Of a DNA stretch of 64,000 nt, positions 32,380 to 43,149 are shown in pieces. The DNA lies in the NCBI RefSeq assembly GCF_036898095.1, contig NC_090739.1:60514401-60578400 (forward strand), given 5' to 3'. The first letter of the stretch is position 1; every line of letters starts with the position of its first letter. The notes beneath the pieces are model-generated. The model had not been told where the DNA came from. It searched no databases and saw only the letters and a program-made list of their open reading frames with translations. A program made the position numbers and the translations under genes. Source of the stretch: Palaemon carinicauda (Eukaryota; Arthropoda; Malacostraca; Decapoda; Palaemonidae).

Positions 32380-33025
32380 ACAAGTAGTCGCCAAATTATG
32401 ACTGAGATAGGGATCGAGACAGTATGGTCCCGAATTATGCGATTCCCCATTTATACGGTCGCTAGTTTTCTAAATCGAATTTTCTGTATCTGCGAAGCTA
32501 TTCAAAATCTGGGAGTCAAGCACTACAATATGTATCGAATCTTTTGTCTTTTTTAAGTATATTGGTAGCCGCAAATACGGTGCTTGATAATAAATGTTAC
32601 AAAATTATATTTATCTTACATTTTATTAGCATAATTTCATAATAAACAACCTATTTAAGGAAAAATTCCATATCCGCAATGAAATCATATTTAACTATGT
32701 GAGTCCAGCTGACAAAATGTAAACAAAATTGTGGTTACGTTCTCGGCAATCATTATCTTTTTTAACCTTTCGATAATTTTAATGGTAGTGTTATTGATGG
32801 TATATTAAAGCATTATTTTTGTTTAGTACAGTATATATAAAAGCTTTATTTTTTCCTGTGGGTGTTCAAGGTTTTCACACGTAGGCTGGGTTCGTTTATC
32901 GGCAGTGAATAACCTAAATTTTGTTAATGAGTCTGTAATATTTTGTCATATTTTAAACAGTATAGTTTTGCTTTACAAAGATTTGTTTTGTATAGTGCAT
33001 GATATGATTATAAAATCTCACACTC

Positions 33026-33029
<4 letters not shown>

Positions 33030-33099
<70 letters not shown>

Positions 33100-33152
33100 A
33101 TTTGATGTCAGAGATATATTTGATGCCAGAAAACATCAAATAATTTCTCTCT

Positions 33153-33226
<74 letters not shown>
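33030..33226. repeat. (GA)n - short palindrome - (CT)n giant hairpin
   Basis: About 65 bp of GA, then GAATTATTTGATGTC, a 20-bp loop, then ACATCAAATAATTTC and about 80 bp of CT. The inner words are inverted copies (one extra T), so the two microsatellite arms plus the 15-bp stem form one long inverted repeat. Confidence 0.93.
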
Positions 33227-33230
<4 letters not shown>

Positions 33231-33325
33231 GAAACAAAATCCTAGTTCACATATGGCAACATGAGTTTAAGAATGAAATAAACATGGAACAAGAAACATA
33301 AACAAGGCATTCGATTACAACAGCT

Positions 33326-33327
<2 letters not shown>

Positions 33328-33378
<51 letters not shown>
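33328..33378. repeat. (CT)n microsatellite
   Basis: Pure CT, about 50 bp, 100 bp beyond the GA/CT hairpin. Confidence 0.95.
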
Positions 33379-33381
<3 letters not shown>

Positions 33382-33855
33382 GTTATACAGTACTTACATA
33401 TATAAGAAGAAACCAAAATCACTTTTCTTAAACAGTATCAATTAAACACTAAATGAAAAAATTATACCGTGAATAAATCCATCTCAAACGTAGCTTAAAA
33501 TATGGCATCCAATTTCGTCAGCAAACCACTATTTTTTAGGAAACATCATTTCATTCAAGATGATTGCCACTATTTAAATAGTTATTTGTGCTTTCAGAAA
33601 ACATGTACTTTTGTTTTAAATTTTGAGTGTTTTAAAAATCGAGTATTGCTGACTTCTTTTTTGTTTTACTTTTGGCTGTGATCAGATTAGCTGATGTCTA
33701 ACTGCTGCTCTAAAGAATATGCGCGCACGAATATAAATTAGTAACAAAGTATTGTTTATGCTATTTCTTAACTTATTCAAAACATCTTTACAGTTAATAT
33801 TACACGCACCAATGGGTTATAATCTATCATATTTTGTGTTTAGCACATTTAAAAC

Positions 33856-33858
<3 letters not shown>

Positions 33859-33928
<70 letters not shown>
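33859..33928. repeat. (CT)n microsatellite
   Basis: Pure CT, about 70 bp. No coding frame beside it; the surrounding leucine-serine frames are artefacts. Confidence 0.95.
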
Positions 33929-33930
<2 letters not shown>

Positions 33931-34254
33931 CTACCTTTTGCTAACTCTTATTTCTTACCCCTTTCTGTCTCTCTGACAAATGAAATCTTTGTTGCTTTAC
34001 AAAGTTTCAGTTTTATTAAAAATCAATCACTATTCAATTTTCCTTACTTTCCACAATCTTGCACCTTCTCTGTCATATCGAACGTTATATCGGTAACCCA
34101 ATTGTTCTGTGACTTTAAAAACTGGCCTAGTACCTTCTTTTTTTTTTTTTTCTTTTGCAGATGGTTCCATAATTGGGGTGGGTACAAGTTAACTTATAAC
34201 TAAAGTTAGGAAAAGTATTTTGGATATGGAATGGACAATTATCTTTCGTAACAG

Positions 34255-34950
34255 TTTGAAGTTATCATAAATTATCATACTGTCATTAGCGGCAGTTTAC
34301 TATTGTTGATTAAACGTAAACAAAAATGTATGTTTGTTCTGTTTTGCTACGTACTGTATGTAGGAATTTATGTGGATACGGTAATTAAAATATTTGTAAT
34401 AACATATTTACTAAAAGCTTTTAATATCATTAGTTATCACCTTGATCATTTGTTTTAATGCATTCGTTTGTTCATTATGATCGACGAGGGAGCGTACAGT
34501 AAACAAACAGAAGGTTTTCGTTTTCGGCGGCTTGTTTAGGAAAAAAAGATATATATCGCTTTTATTTCATTTCTTTTGAAGTTCTAAGAAAAATCAAGTA
34601 AAACAACATTGGTAATAACAAAATCATCATATACATTATCCACGTTTGCTCTAATTGGTAATAATCTTAAAGTAAAATATCAGTTAACATAATAGAAAAA
34701 TATATATTTCCTGAAGACACTCCAAATTCTCCTGAAAAATGGAGCTTTCTCCTGAAGAGGAGGAAGAATTACCGAAATTGCTATAGAGAATCAGCTAAGC
34801 TGTGCCATACATTAGTGTTATCATCATCATCATCATCATCGTCGTCGTCATATGGCACAGCAAATTTTATCATTATCATTCATTATCGGTGAGTACACAA
34901 ACAATATTAATTTTTTTTTTAAATTATTATTTCATTACAGTAGGTATTTT
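34255..34950 (+). repeat. Diverged family-A fragment without B insertion
   Basis: Words ATTAGCGGCAGTTT, TTGATTAAACG, TTTGTAATAACATATTTACT, GGGAGCGTACAGTAAAC and TTGGTAATAACAAAATCA match A1 (8640-8778 joined to 11874-12090) in order. At the place where A1 has B1, this copy reads straight through a single TA (about 34404). A second piece near 34830-34900 resembles the DNA after the transposase stop in A2 and A3 (CATCATCAT ... GGTGAGTACA), but its order is rearranged. Confidence 0.72.
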
Positions 34951-35354
34951 TTTTTATAAATGCATACACTCTACATGTATACATGTATGTACAATATGTA
35001 CAGTGCATATTTTTTATGAACATGTATTATTAATGTTTTTTAATTGCATATTACATGTATTACCTGAATTGTTTGCTCTATATTTATCTAAGTTTGCCTT
35101 TAAATTTGCTCCATTTTCTGTTAATTCTAATAGATATGTTAGCATAGAAAACATCTCCTCAGTACAGTAATAAGTATGGATAACTATGCCATGTGATGTT
35201 ACTGTCCTCCTGTACTAGCGTTTCTTTTTTATTAAAATATTATTGTAGTACAAGATTAAAATGTGTTTACATTATCACTACTGTACTACATTAGTGAAAT
35301 ACATAACTGCATGCAATATTACTACATTACAGTATCATTGCAACAGTACTGACC

Positions 35355-37415
35355 TCGATAAGTGGAGGAGGGACAACAGAGATGCCGTTCTCCAAAAGGC
35401 CCCCAGCTTCTCTTCCAGACATCATAATCATGGGAATAGGGAGGCTCCAAGACCAAGGCCTTCTACAGCAGTTAACAGGCCTCCTCCTCCCTCTCCACAG
35501 GCCTGCGCCACTCCAGGCTGGTCCAGACACCCGCAGCCCTCCTCTGCCCCAGGCAGAAGCGCCCCTCCTAACGGTCGGCAGGGGTTCGGACAAAACCGAT
35601 TACCACGCAGCAACAAGATCCCTAGGAGGAAATAGTAAGAGAGGGCCCCCCTCTTCCATGCTCCCTTCAGTGGGGGGTATGCCTCAATTATCGGTGGGAA
35701 GCATGGGCTGCCCAGGGCGCGTACCTATGGACTATTTAAGTCCTTTGCGATGGGTACAGATTGCCCTTTTAGGACGACCTACCCCCGTTAATAACGGGCG
35801 CACAAGCCCATACTACTACCCCCAAGGACAAGGCCAGGAGATTGGCCTTGGAGAGGAGATATGTGGGTTACTACAGAAAGGCGCTGTCCAACGAGCACCC
35901 CTACAAGAATTGGGGTTCTTCAGTCGGCTCTTCCTGGTGGAGAAAGCCACAGGAAGTTGGAGACTGGTGATAGACCTTTCCTCCCTCAACAAATTCATAA
36001 GGAAGACGCCTTTCAAGATGTAAACCCCTCACACTGTCCTGGCTGCTATCAGGCAGGGCAACTTCATGCTTTCCATAGACCTAAAGGACGCTTATTTCCA
36101 AATCTCAGTACACACCTCCAGCAGGAAGTTCCTCAAGTTCAAGTGGGGAGAAGAGGTCTTCCAGTTCTGCACCTCTGCTTCGGTCTCTCCACAGCCCCCC
36201 AAGTGTTCATGAAGGTCTTTACCCTGGTGTCGCATTGGACCCACGAGAGGGGTATCAGGCTCTTGAGGTACCTAGACGACTGGCTCCTTCTCTCGGGATC
36301 GAAGGACGACCTCATCAAGCAGAGGGACAAGTTGTTGGAATTATGCAACGAGTTGGGGATTGTCGTGAACTGGGAGAAGTCCCAATTATCTCCCTCCACG
36401 AGGACAGTCTACCTTGGAATGGATTTGTGTTCGGTCGAGGCCAAGGCCTTTCCCACGTCAGAGAGGCTCGAACGCCTGGAAGAAGTCAGTCAACCATTCC
36501 TCGGGGGAATCGGCCAACCTTCGTCAGTGGCAGAGGCTCGTGGGTCACCTGGTGTCCTTGGAAAAATTGGTCCCTCTGGGCAGGATACGACTACGTTCAA
36601 TCCAGTGGGACATGAAAAGACTGTTAGCTCCTCAGATCAGGGATCATCCAAAGGAGCTCTCCCTATCGCAGGCATCCTGGGAGGCTCTCCAGTGGTGGCT
36701 GGACAAGAAGAATACACTGGGGGGGGTATCTCTCCTCGACCCTCCTCCGGAGGTACTACTCTTCACGGATGCTTCCAAGGAGGGCTGGGGAGCCCACCTG
36801 CAGGACAACTCAGTATCGGGTCTGTGGAGCGAGGAGAAGACCCTCCACATAAATTAGCTAGAACTCCTGGCAGCGCAGAGGGCCCTACTGTCCCTGGCGG
36901 ACGAAGTCAGCCGCAGAAAAATCTCCCTAATGTCGGATAACTCTACGGTGGTCTCCTATATCAAGGAGCAGGGCGGTCTGAGGTCCCATCTTCTACAGGA
37001 CCAGATGGAGGAGATTCTAACCTGGGCCGAGGGAAATGGGACTACCCTGACGGCGAGATTCATTTCAGGAAAAAGAAACATGATGGCAGACGGCTTGAGC
37101 AGGAGAAGCAAAGTCCTAGACTCCGAGTGGTCCCTTCATTCAGAAGTAGCAAGGTGGGGGTCTCCCTCCCTGGACCTCTTTGCAACCAGGCTGAACACCA
37201 AACTACCAGTGTTTTGCTCCCCAGTCCCGGATCCAACAGCAGTCATGGAAGACGCCTTTCAACATCCGTGGGACGGCCTGGATGCTTACGCGTTCCCTCC
37301 GTTCGGGCTCCTGCGGCAGACCCTAAACAGACTAAGGACTTCCAAAAGGTCTCAGCTGACTCTATTCCCCCCTGGTGGCTGGAGAAGGAATGGTTCCCCA
37401 ACCTACGAGACCTAG
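35355..37415 (+). pseudogene. DIRS element 2 gag tail and RT-RNase H-MT polyprotein, broken
   Basis: The gag tail (basic, proline-rich) reads to a TAG at 35635. RT is in the +1 frame: FFSRLFLVEKATGSWRLVIDL (to 36023), then LSIDLKDAYFQI, FGLSTAPQVF and LLRYLDDWLLLSG (catalytic YLDD near 36275) and SRTVYLGMDL-type thumb in a shifted frame. RNase H: LLFTDASKEGWGAHL (36414-36857). After a TAG near 36855 the frame continues with DNSTVVSYIKEQGG and MMADGLSRRSK (RNase H end), then the DIRS-specific region SLDLFATRLN ... AYAFPPFGLL (36930-37415), which corresponds to the methyltransferase-like domain of DIRS pol. Several frameshifts make it non-functional. Confidence 0.85.
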
Positions 37416-37429
37416 CAGTGGCCCAGCCG

Positions 37430-37806
37430 TGGCCCCCTTCCCATCAGAGGAGATCTCAGGCATCGACGTCTCGCTTAAGGTCCGCCATGAAACACCTGTT
37501 TGTCTCCACAGGCAAAGTGAGGAAGGCGATTTCGAAGAACACGATTTCCTACTGGCCAGGGAGGTAATTCGAAGGGCGTATGTAGTGAAGGGCAAGCCGG
37601 CACCCTCGTCTGCCTGGCCCCATGATACCAGGTTCATCAGTACATCGATGGCCTTTTCAAAGAATATGTCAGTGGTACAGGTTCTTGAAGCAGGGGTGTG
37701 GAAGAGACAGAACACCTTCACTTCCCATTACCTGAAAGACTGCACCTTAGTGTCTCGCGATAAGTGCAGACTCGGCCCCATCGTGGTGGCACAACAGGGA
37801 ATTTAA
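37430..37806 (+). pseudogene. DIRS element 2 tyrosine recombinase, N-terminal part deleted
   Basis: Only the central and C-terminal parts remain: HLFVSTGKVRKAISKNTISYW (to about 37555), then after a frame change WPHDTRFISTSMAF (the H-x-x-R box), LEAGVWKRQNTFTSHYLKD (W in the second H/W position, Y nucleophile) and an ending RLGPIVVAQQGI with TAA at 37804-37806. The N-terminal SAM-like domain and the first catalytic arginine seen in the other two DIRS elements are missing, so an internal deletion has fused the end of the MT-like region to the middle of the recombinase. Confidence 0.85.
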
Positions 37807-38034
37807 TGCCACGACTTGCACACACTGTTAACGTCCAGGGTGGGAGACGTGGTGAGTTCCATACCCCCCCCCCCCTCTCCTGCTACATGGCACGTATGAC
37901 AGTTCTACGTCGATGGATATCCAACTTGGGTGAGTGTTAGTGCAGGTTTCTTGAAGTTTTTTCCCCAACAGGCCTTCCATATCACCTTGTCTTCCGCCCC
38001 TTCCTCGTTTCAGTTCCCACCTCCTAAGCCTAAG

Positions 38035-38468
38035 TCTCCTGAGAGAGTAGTCCGTGGTTACAATGCATCGGAACAAATATCAAATTCTTAGTAATTTGTA
38101 TTATTTCTAGCATACTTGCCACGGACTACTCTTGAAGGTATGTCCCACCCTACCTACCCCGCTAGTTCTCAGAAGTAGCTGGCACTGAGAAAACGGTGGC
38201 ACCTGGATCGAGTATGAATGGCGTTCTTTGCCTTGTCCTTACCAGGCCTGACACAGCCTTCTTCTTGGTGCATTGTGGGTCAAAGACAGCGGAAGGTCGC
38301 TTTGCACAGGGAACATACCCTGTGGCATGTTACCGGCCTGAGCCTTATGCCTCTCACCTGGTTGGGGGAAAAATTTTCTGGTCGCAAGTTTAAACTAAAC
38401 AGTAACTCCTGAGAGAGTAGTCCGTGGTAAGTATGCTAGGAAAAATACAAATTACTAAGAATTTGATA
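38035..38468 (+). repeat. Internal complementary region and right terminus of DIRS element 2
   Basis: 38406-38468 is the right end (GAGAGAGTAGTCCGTGGTAA ... CTAAGAATTTGATAT). Its reverse complement occurs inside 38075-38133 (ATATCAAATTCTTAGTAATT ... ACGGACTACTC). Immediately before it, 38035-38075 holds GAGAGAGTAGTCCGTGGTTA then CAATGCATCGG, which must be the reverse complement of the lost left end. This head-to-tail arrangement of complements of both ends is the DIRS hallmark used to regenerate circles. Confidence 0.85.
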
Positions 38469-39384
38469 TATTAATGAGTAAGACTGTCTTTAGAAAGTGT
38501 TGGGAAAGCTTTTAGTAGTGTATATGATCTCATACATAGGCATTTTAAAACTGTGTCCTAAATTCGCGGTTTTTCGACATTCACGGGTTGGGGGATGTGT
38601 AAAGGACGTAACCCCCACGAATACTGGGACCATACTGTAATCTGTACTTGGTAAGATAGCTGTTGCTGCAAAAAGTAACCTAAACACAGATGTGTAAAGG
38701 TGTTGTTTCTTCGCTATGATCAAAGATGAACGTAAACAACACAGCGTATTCCGATTTTGATGGTGTGCATGATATAAAATTGCCTTTTTGCTGATTTTGG
38801 ATTTTCAATGATACAACAAAAGCTAGGCTATACAGTGAGGGTTTTGCTATTCACCAGTTGTCTTATACAACAGATATGATTTGAACTTATTAAAATTACT
38901 ACTAATTTTAGGTTGTGTTGTAAGGAGAAATATATATTTTCACCCTTCCTGGTCGTAATTGTAACCTTTTTCAAGTTATTGAAACTTTAAAACCATTTTA
39001 AATTTTTTATCTATCAATAAGAACAATTGAATATTAGAAAAATACAGTATAGTACATAGAAAGAAATGAGAATTGGTGGTAAATGCCTTTGAATAAGCTA
39101 GTTTCTGTTTGCCATGGCCCTAATGGAATTATTCCTGTTGTGAGTTTCGAAATATGCAATTTTCCATTTATGCGGGGCCATTTCTCGACCAAATTCTTGC
39201 CTAATTCGATACCCTACCGTAAGTCGATTTTGATGTTTGTCAAATTAGATAAGTGGAATTCTCGTAGATATATTAATCCGCGTTATTATTTGGCACCCAT
39301 CCAAGTCATATTTTATCAATATTTTCTTATTATATATCGTTATTTAGTTTTCTTGTTTCATAGGATATCATTTGGTCTAATAAA
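38469..39384. other. Mosaic of old Tigger-like DNA
   Basis: No gene. 38660-38810 resembles family A (ACACAGATGTGTAAA, GATGAACGTAAACAA, CATGATATAAAAT), and 38815-38900 resembles the inner right end of element D (AAAGCTAGGCTATACA, TCTTATACAACAG). A block near 38560-38630 (CGCGGTTTTTCGAC, CCCCACGAATACTGG) looks like another transposon end. 39110-39240 partly repeats the block at about 32440. Confidence 0.5.
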
Positions 39385-39580
39385 GGGATTTTGACGGAGG
39401 AAAAATCTATTTCTGGGCGAGAGACCCGTGCCGCCCAGTGAAATGCTCCTTTAACATCATTTCTAAGGTAAAAACTGCTATGAATTTACCAGAGAATGGG
39501 GACCCAACATCCCCGAACAGCGAGGTGCCGTTCAACATCTTACTACTACTAGCAATCCCACGCCAGTGACGTCACTCCTT
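39385..39580 (+). repeat. Left inverted terminal repeat of DIRS element 3
   Basis: Starts GGGATTTTGACGG. Inverted match to 48318-48602, except that the right copy has about 130 bp (roughly 48397-48527) replaced here by a GGGGACCC stretch, and the outermost 30 bp differ, as expected for DIRS ends that are matched by the internal complementary region instead of by each other. Confidence 0.87.
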
Positions 39581-39620
39581 ATAGCACCCCAGATTGGGGC
39601 CCAAGCAGGGAGGGACGGGT

Positions 39621-39716
39621 GGGTTCACTGGGCGGCACGGGTCTCTCGCCCAGAAATAGATTTTTCCTTCGTCAAAATCCCTTTTCTGGGCTCCGACCCG
39701 TGCCGCCCAGTGAAAT
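39621..39716 (+). repeat. Internal complementary region of DIRS element 3
   Basis: First half (39621-39680) is the reverse complement of the left end (ACTGGGCGGCACGGGTCTCT ... TCGTCAAAATCCC). The second half (39681-39716) is the reverse complement of the right end (TTTTCTGGGCTCCGACCCG). The two ends meet near 39680, like a circle junction. Confidence 0.9.
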
Positions 39717-40106
39717 CGTACCAGAGAATGGGGACCCAATATGGCTAACTACCTGAAGAGGGAATAACACAAAATAACAGAGCTGATGAGTTTAATATAA
39801 AAAAGAGGGATGTGGAAACCCGTAAAAATAGATCAACATGTATATGACAGTGATAAATAGACATGGTAAACAATAAAAAATGAAACCCGGAGGTAGAATT
39901 CAACAGATATGAATAGTGGGAATCCGGCTTGGTAATCAAAAATGCAAAATAAAATCAGCTCGGGGATTAAGAACAAGTGTAATGAAAACAATTCGTGAAA
40001 TTGAACAATTGAATAATAAAATAATACACCATAAGGGTGTATAGTAACAAAACAGGTAGGAAAAACAGGTAAGCCAGGCAGGAGGGAAAGAGGACAGAGC
40101 AAGACG

Positions 40107-41100
40107 TGATTAGGACTCAGTACCTTCAGGAGGAACTATATTCCCTGCAGCTACTGTGGCAAATCTAAGAGCTTCTAAAGGTTTTCGGTAGTGGTGCTTG
40201 AAAACTTTAGGGGACTTCCAACCCGTATATTTTGAGAGCTCATCAAATTTCATATGGTGGATAAAATTAATTGAGGTAGCCACAGCTGTAATATCACGGA
40301 CATGTGGGAATGATGCAGGATTAGCTTGTTTAATAAAATAAAGAATTTGTTGTCTAATTCCCTTAAGGGTAATAGTTCCTCCGTGTTCTCTAATAAATAA
40401 GGGCCCTGTGGTTGTAGTGGAAGTTCTACCTAAGTAGGCTTTCAGGGTGGTAACTGGACACAGGGATGGATCCCGAGGAAGTGGAACAATCTTCCAGGGA
40501 GACCACCTGTTTTGGGGGTCTTCATTTTTAGCCAGGAAAACTTTGTTAGGAGAGAGAAGAACCTCACCCGAAGAGAGAAACTCTATGACCAGGGTCTCTA
40601 GATAAGGCTGACAATTCTGAGATTCTAGAGCCCGAGGCGAGGCTCAAAAGAAAAAGTGACTTTCTTAACAATGCCATATAGTTACAGGATTCATTTGAGG
40701 TGTCAGAGGCTAGCTTAAGAACATCGTTCAAAAACCAGGAAACTGCGCTAGGGCGAGTTGAAGGTTTTAGTCTGGCACAAGCTCTCGGAATGGATGAGAA
40801 ATATGAATCCGTTAGATCAATGTCAAACCCAATATGGAAGATCTTTTTTAAGGCTGACTTGATTGTAGTAATGGTATTGGCTGCCAGGCCAGATTCGAAG
40901 AGAGTTCTGAAGAATGTCACAGTTAGGTTCATCGTCATTTTCTCAACTTGGGAATCTTTCAAGAACTTAGCTAATTTCTTGACAGCCGAGTCATATTGAC
41001 GGAGAGTAGATTCCCTTTTGTCAGATTCCAGGAAAATAGTATTCGAAGGATCGATGTTTGCACCTCGGGCTGCGAACTTCATCAAGACCATAAAGTTAGG
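40107..41100 (-). pseudogene. DIRS element 3 tyrosine recombinase, one frameshift
   Basis: N-terminal SAM-like DNA-binding part (ESTLRQYDSAVKKLAKFLKD, ANTITTIKSALKKIFHIG) and the first catalytic arginine box (LASGSRISELSAL) are in the frame that ends at 40564. A frameshift there moves to a frame reading EVLLSPNKVFLAKNE, then PHVRDITAVATSINF (H-x-x-R), YTGWKSPKVFKHHYRKPLE (W and the tyrosine nucleophile), ending at a TAA near 40107. R, H, R, W, Y are all present, so only the frameshift prevents a full-length enzyme. This recombinase inserts DIRS circles without target duplication. Confidence 0.88.
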
Positions 41101-43149
41101 GCATTCAGAATCCTTGAGGAAGCGAACACATTGCGAGTTTGCACTGTCTTTGTTAACACCGGACTGGGAATCCGCCGAGGGCGGAGACCTGGTTCTAGCA
41201 ACAAAGGGAACCAATTGCTCTTGGGCCAGTTGGGGGCTACGAGAGCCACTTGACCTTTGAAGGATCTGAGTTTGTGCAGAACTTTCAGCAGGAGGTTCTC
41301 CGGAGGAAACAGATAAATCGTCTTCCAGGTATTCCAATCTAGAATCATAGAGTCCGTGGCATAATCCTGAGGGTCCAGGTTGGGGGCTACGTAACAATCT
41401 ATTTTGCGATTGGATTCCGTCGCAAACAGATCCACCTTGAGACCCGGGACTTGAGATATCATCCACTGGAAAGATCGATTGTCTAGTGACCATTCCGACT
41501 TTAGCGGGGTCGTCCGGGAAAGTAAGTCCTCTACCACATTCCGGACTCCTGCTAGATGGACTGCTGACAGGTGCCACTTGTGCATTGCCGCCATGGAGAA
41601 AAACTTCAACATGATGTGGTTTATTTGGGGTGATCTGGAGTCTTCTCTGTTGAGGCAGTGTACTATGACTGCACTGTCGAGAACCAGTCTGATATGGAGA
41701 TTCCTGGCTGGATTGAGACGTTTTAAAGTGAGGAAGACTGTCAAGGCCTCTAGGACGTTGACATGTATTTGTTGTAAGACCGGTGACCATAATCCTTGGA
41801 CTTTCTTGTGTTGTAAAGGAACCGACTTGGAAAGATTCTTGATCTTCGTCCAAGTCTGCAGACTTTTTCTCAGGGTTGGGGAAAGGCGAGCACGTCTCTC
41901 GGCGTATTGTGGTTGCTCTGGAGCGCCACACGCTGTTTATGTCCTTGAGTTTGGACCTCAGGACGACGTCTGTCACGGAGGCGAACTGTAAGGAACCTAG
42001 TATCCACTCTCGGCTCCTTCGGAAGGTCAACTTTCCCTCGAGAAATTGTTTTGTATTCCTCGCTATCACCTTCCTTTCGGCTTGGGGAGGCACAGCGTAT
42101 GGGAGAACAGGTCCCCTTGTAGTCCCAGCCATTGAAACTTGGTCTGTGGGACCCGGCGGGATTTCTCGAGGTTGACTTGGAATCCCAGTTGTCGAAGGAA
42201 GGTGAGGACTTTGTTCGTTGCTACGCGGGAAATCTGGGCATTGTCTGACCAGATTAGCTAATCGTCTAGATAGGCTACTACCTGTATCCCCTGAGTCCGA
42301 AGCTCTTGAATTACTGTCTCTGCTAGTTTGGTGAAGATTCTGGGTGGTATGTTGAGCCCCAATAGCATCACTTTGAATGCATAGGCTTGTTTGCCTAGCT
42401 TGAAGCCCAGAAAAAGACGAAAATGCCTTGCTGTTGGAACGTGATAGTAGGCATCTGGAAGATCGATGGAGGTGGTGACGGCCCCACGGGGAAGTAAGGT
42501 CCACACCTGCGAGACGGTAAGCATATGGGATTTGTCGCAACGAGTGAAGGAACTTAAACGAGACAGGCCCCAGATTACTCTTCGTTTGTCTGAGTCTTTC
42601 TTTGGCACGCTGAACAAGCGTCCGTGAAATCTTGAGCGACGTAAACTTTGGGTTGTATTCATCAGTAGCAGATCTTTTGTGAAGGAACGTAGTTCTACCG
42701 TGGACTGAGACCGGTTGAACTACTTGCAGAGGTTGCCTGAATTGGGAAGATTGGAAGGGCCTCAATCTCTTCCTACCTCGAATTGGGGTACTAGGAGGCT
42801 CATATCTCCTCTTTGAAACCAGGCCCCACCTAACCTTGAGGGTTTGGTTGGTTCTAGCTGCCTCGCTAAGGACCGAGTTAACTAAGTCCCCTAGAAAAAG
42901 ATCTGGGCCCCAGACTGGAGCTTTGATGAGCCTATTAGGTTCGTCCCTAATCGTGGCTTCGGATAGAACGTGTCGTCGACAATGGGTCCTGGCATTTGCA
43001 AAATCATAGGCGTCAGCCATAAAGTTTTGCAAAAGCAACTTAGTGAGGGCCTTAAGGAGCTCTTCCTCGGTGTAAGTGGCGACAGTCAATTCAGAAAGGG
43101 CAACTGAATTGAGGGATCTGCTGAATCTACACCTCGACTCATATTCCAA
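40564..43149 (-). other. Gag/recombinase frame open through the RT region (861 codons)
   Basis: One unbroken minus-strand frame. Its first roughly 190 codons are the gag C-terminus (EEELLKALTKLLLQNFMADAY, PVWGPDLFLGDLVNS). Its last roughly 200 codons are the recombinase N-terminus. The 450-odd codons between lie over the RT-RNase H, which is read in the +1 frame. That middle part is serine/proline/arginine-rich with no domain, so it looks like an overprinted linker. The frame also continues upstream into 43788-43150 except for one TAA at 43150-43152. The DIRS element at 52036-58347 has the same arrangement. Whether the linker is ever translated is unknown. Confidence 0.7.
41082..42700 (-). 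pseudogene. DIRS element 3 RT-RNase H-MT polyprotein, broken
   Basis: +1 frame relative to gag. RT: GRLFSVPKKDSDKRRVIW, TTSIDLPDAYYHVPTA (first catalytic D), KVMLLGLNIPPRIFTK and VVAYLDD (YLDD box) in 42662-42258, followed by a stop. The thumb region in between is in other frames. RNase H and MT-like part in 41744-41082: LVLDSAVIVHCLNRED, LAGVRNVVEDLLSRTT, LKVDLFATESNRK, TIYLFPPENLL (FPP box). Frame breaks between 42258 and 41744 remove the first RNase H aspartate region from frame. Would copy the element RNA. Confidence 0.85.

Larger units (their letters stand above)
32380..34254. other. Non-coding DNA with probable MITE end
   Basis: Starts at the LINE truncation with CAAGTAGTCGCCAAATTATG, which looks like the end of another TA-inserted element; a direct partial match (CGAATTATGCGATTCC against CGAAATATGCAATTTT) occurs near 39150. 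The stretch at about 32660-32800 resembles part of element D (near 45400-45500). The rest is AT-rich with the microsatellites listed separately. No gene seen. Confidence 0.45.
35340..38468 (+). mobile_element. DIRS-like element 2, 5'-truncated
   Basis: Order gag C-terminus, RT, RNase H, methyltransferase-like, tyrosine recombinase, then an internal complementary region (38035-38133) and right terminal repeat (38406-38468). The inverted left terminus predicted by the complementary region is absent upstream, so the element is cut near 35340. Also internally deleted in the recombinase. GC-rich coding DNA contrasts with AT-rich flanks. Confidence 0.85.

Noticed and set aside
35327..35616. Antisense frames over the DIRS 2 gag tail
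   Set aside because: Shadow of a GC-rich coding strand; no family resemblance.
39083..39394. 103-codon + strand frame
   Set aside because: Spans a repeat-like block and the left end of DIRS element 3; no domain, no splice signals, so not a gene.
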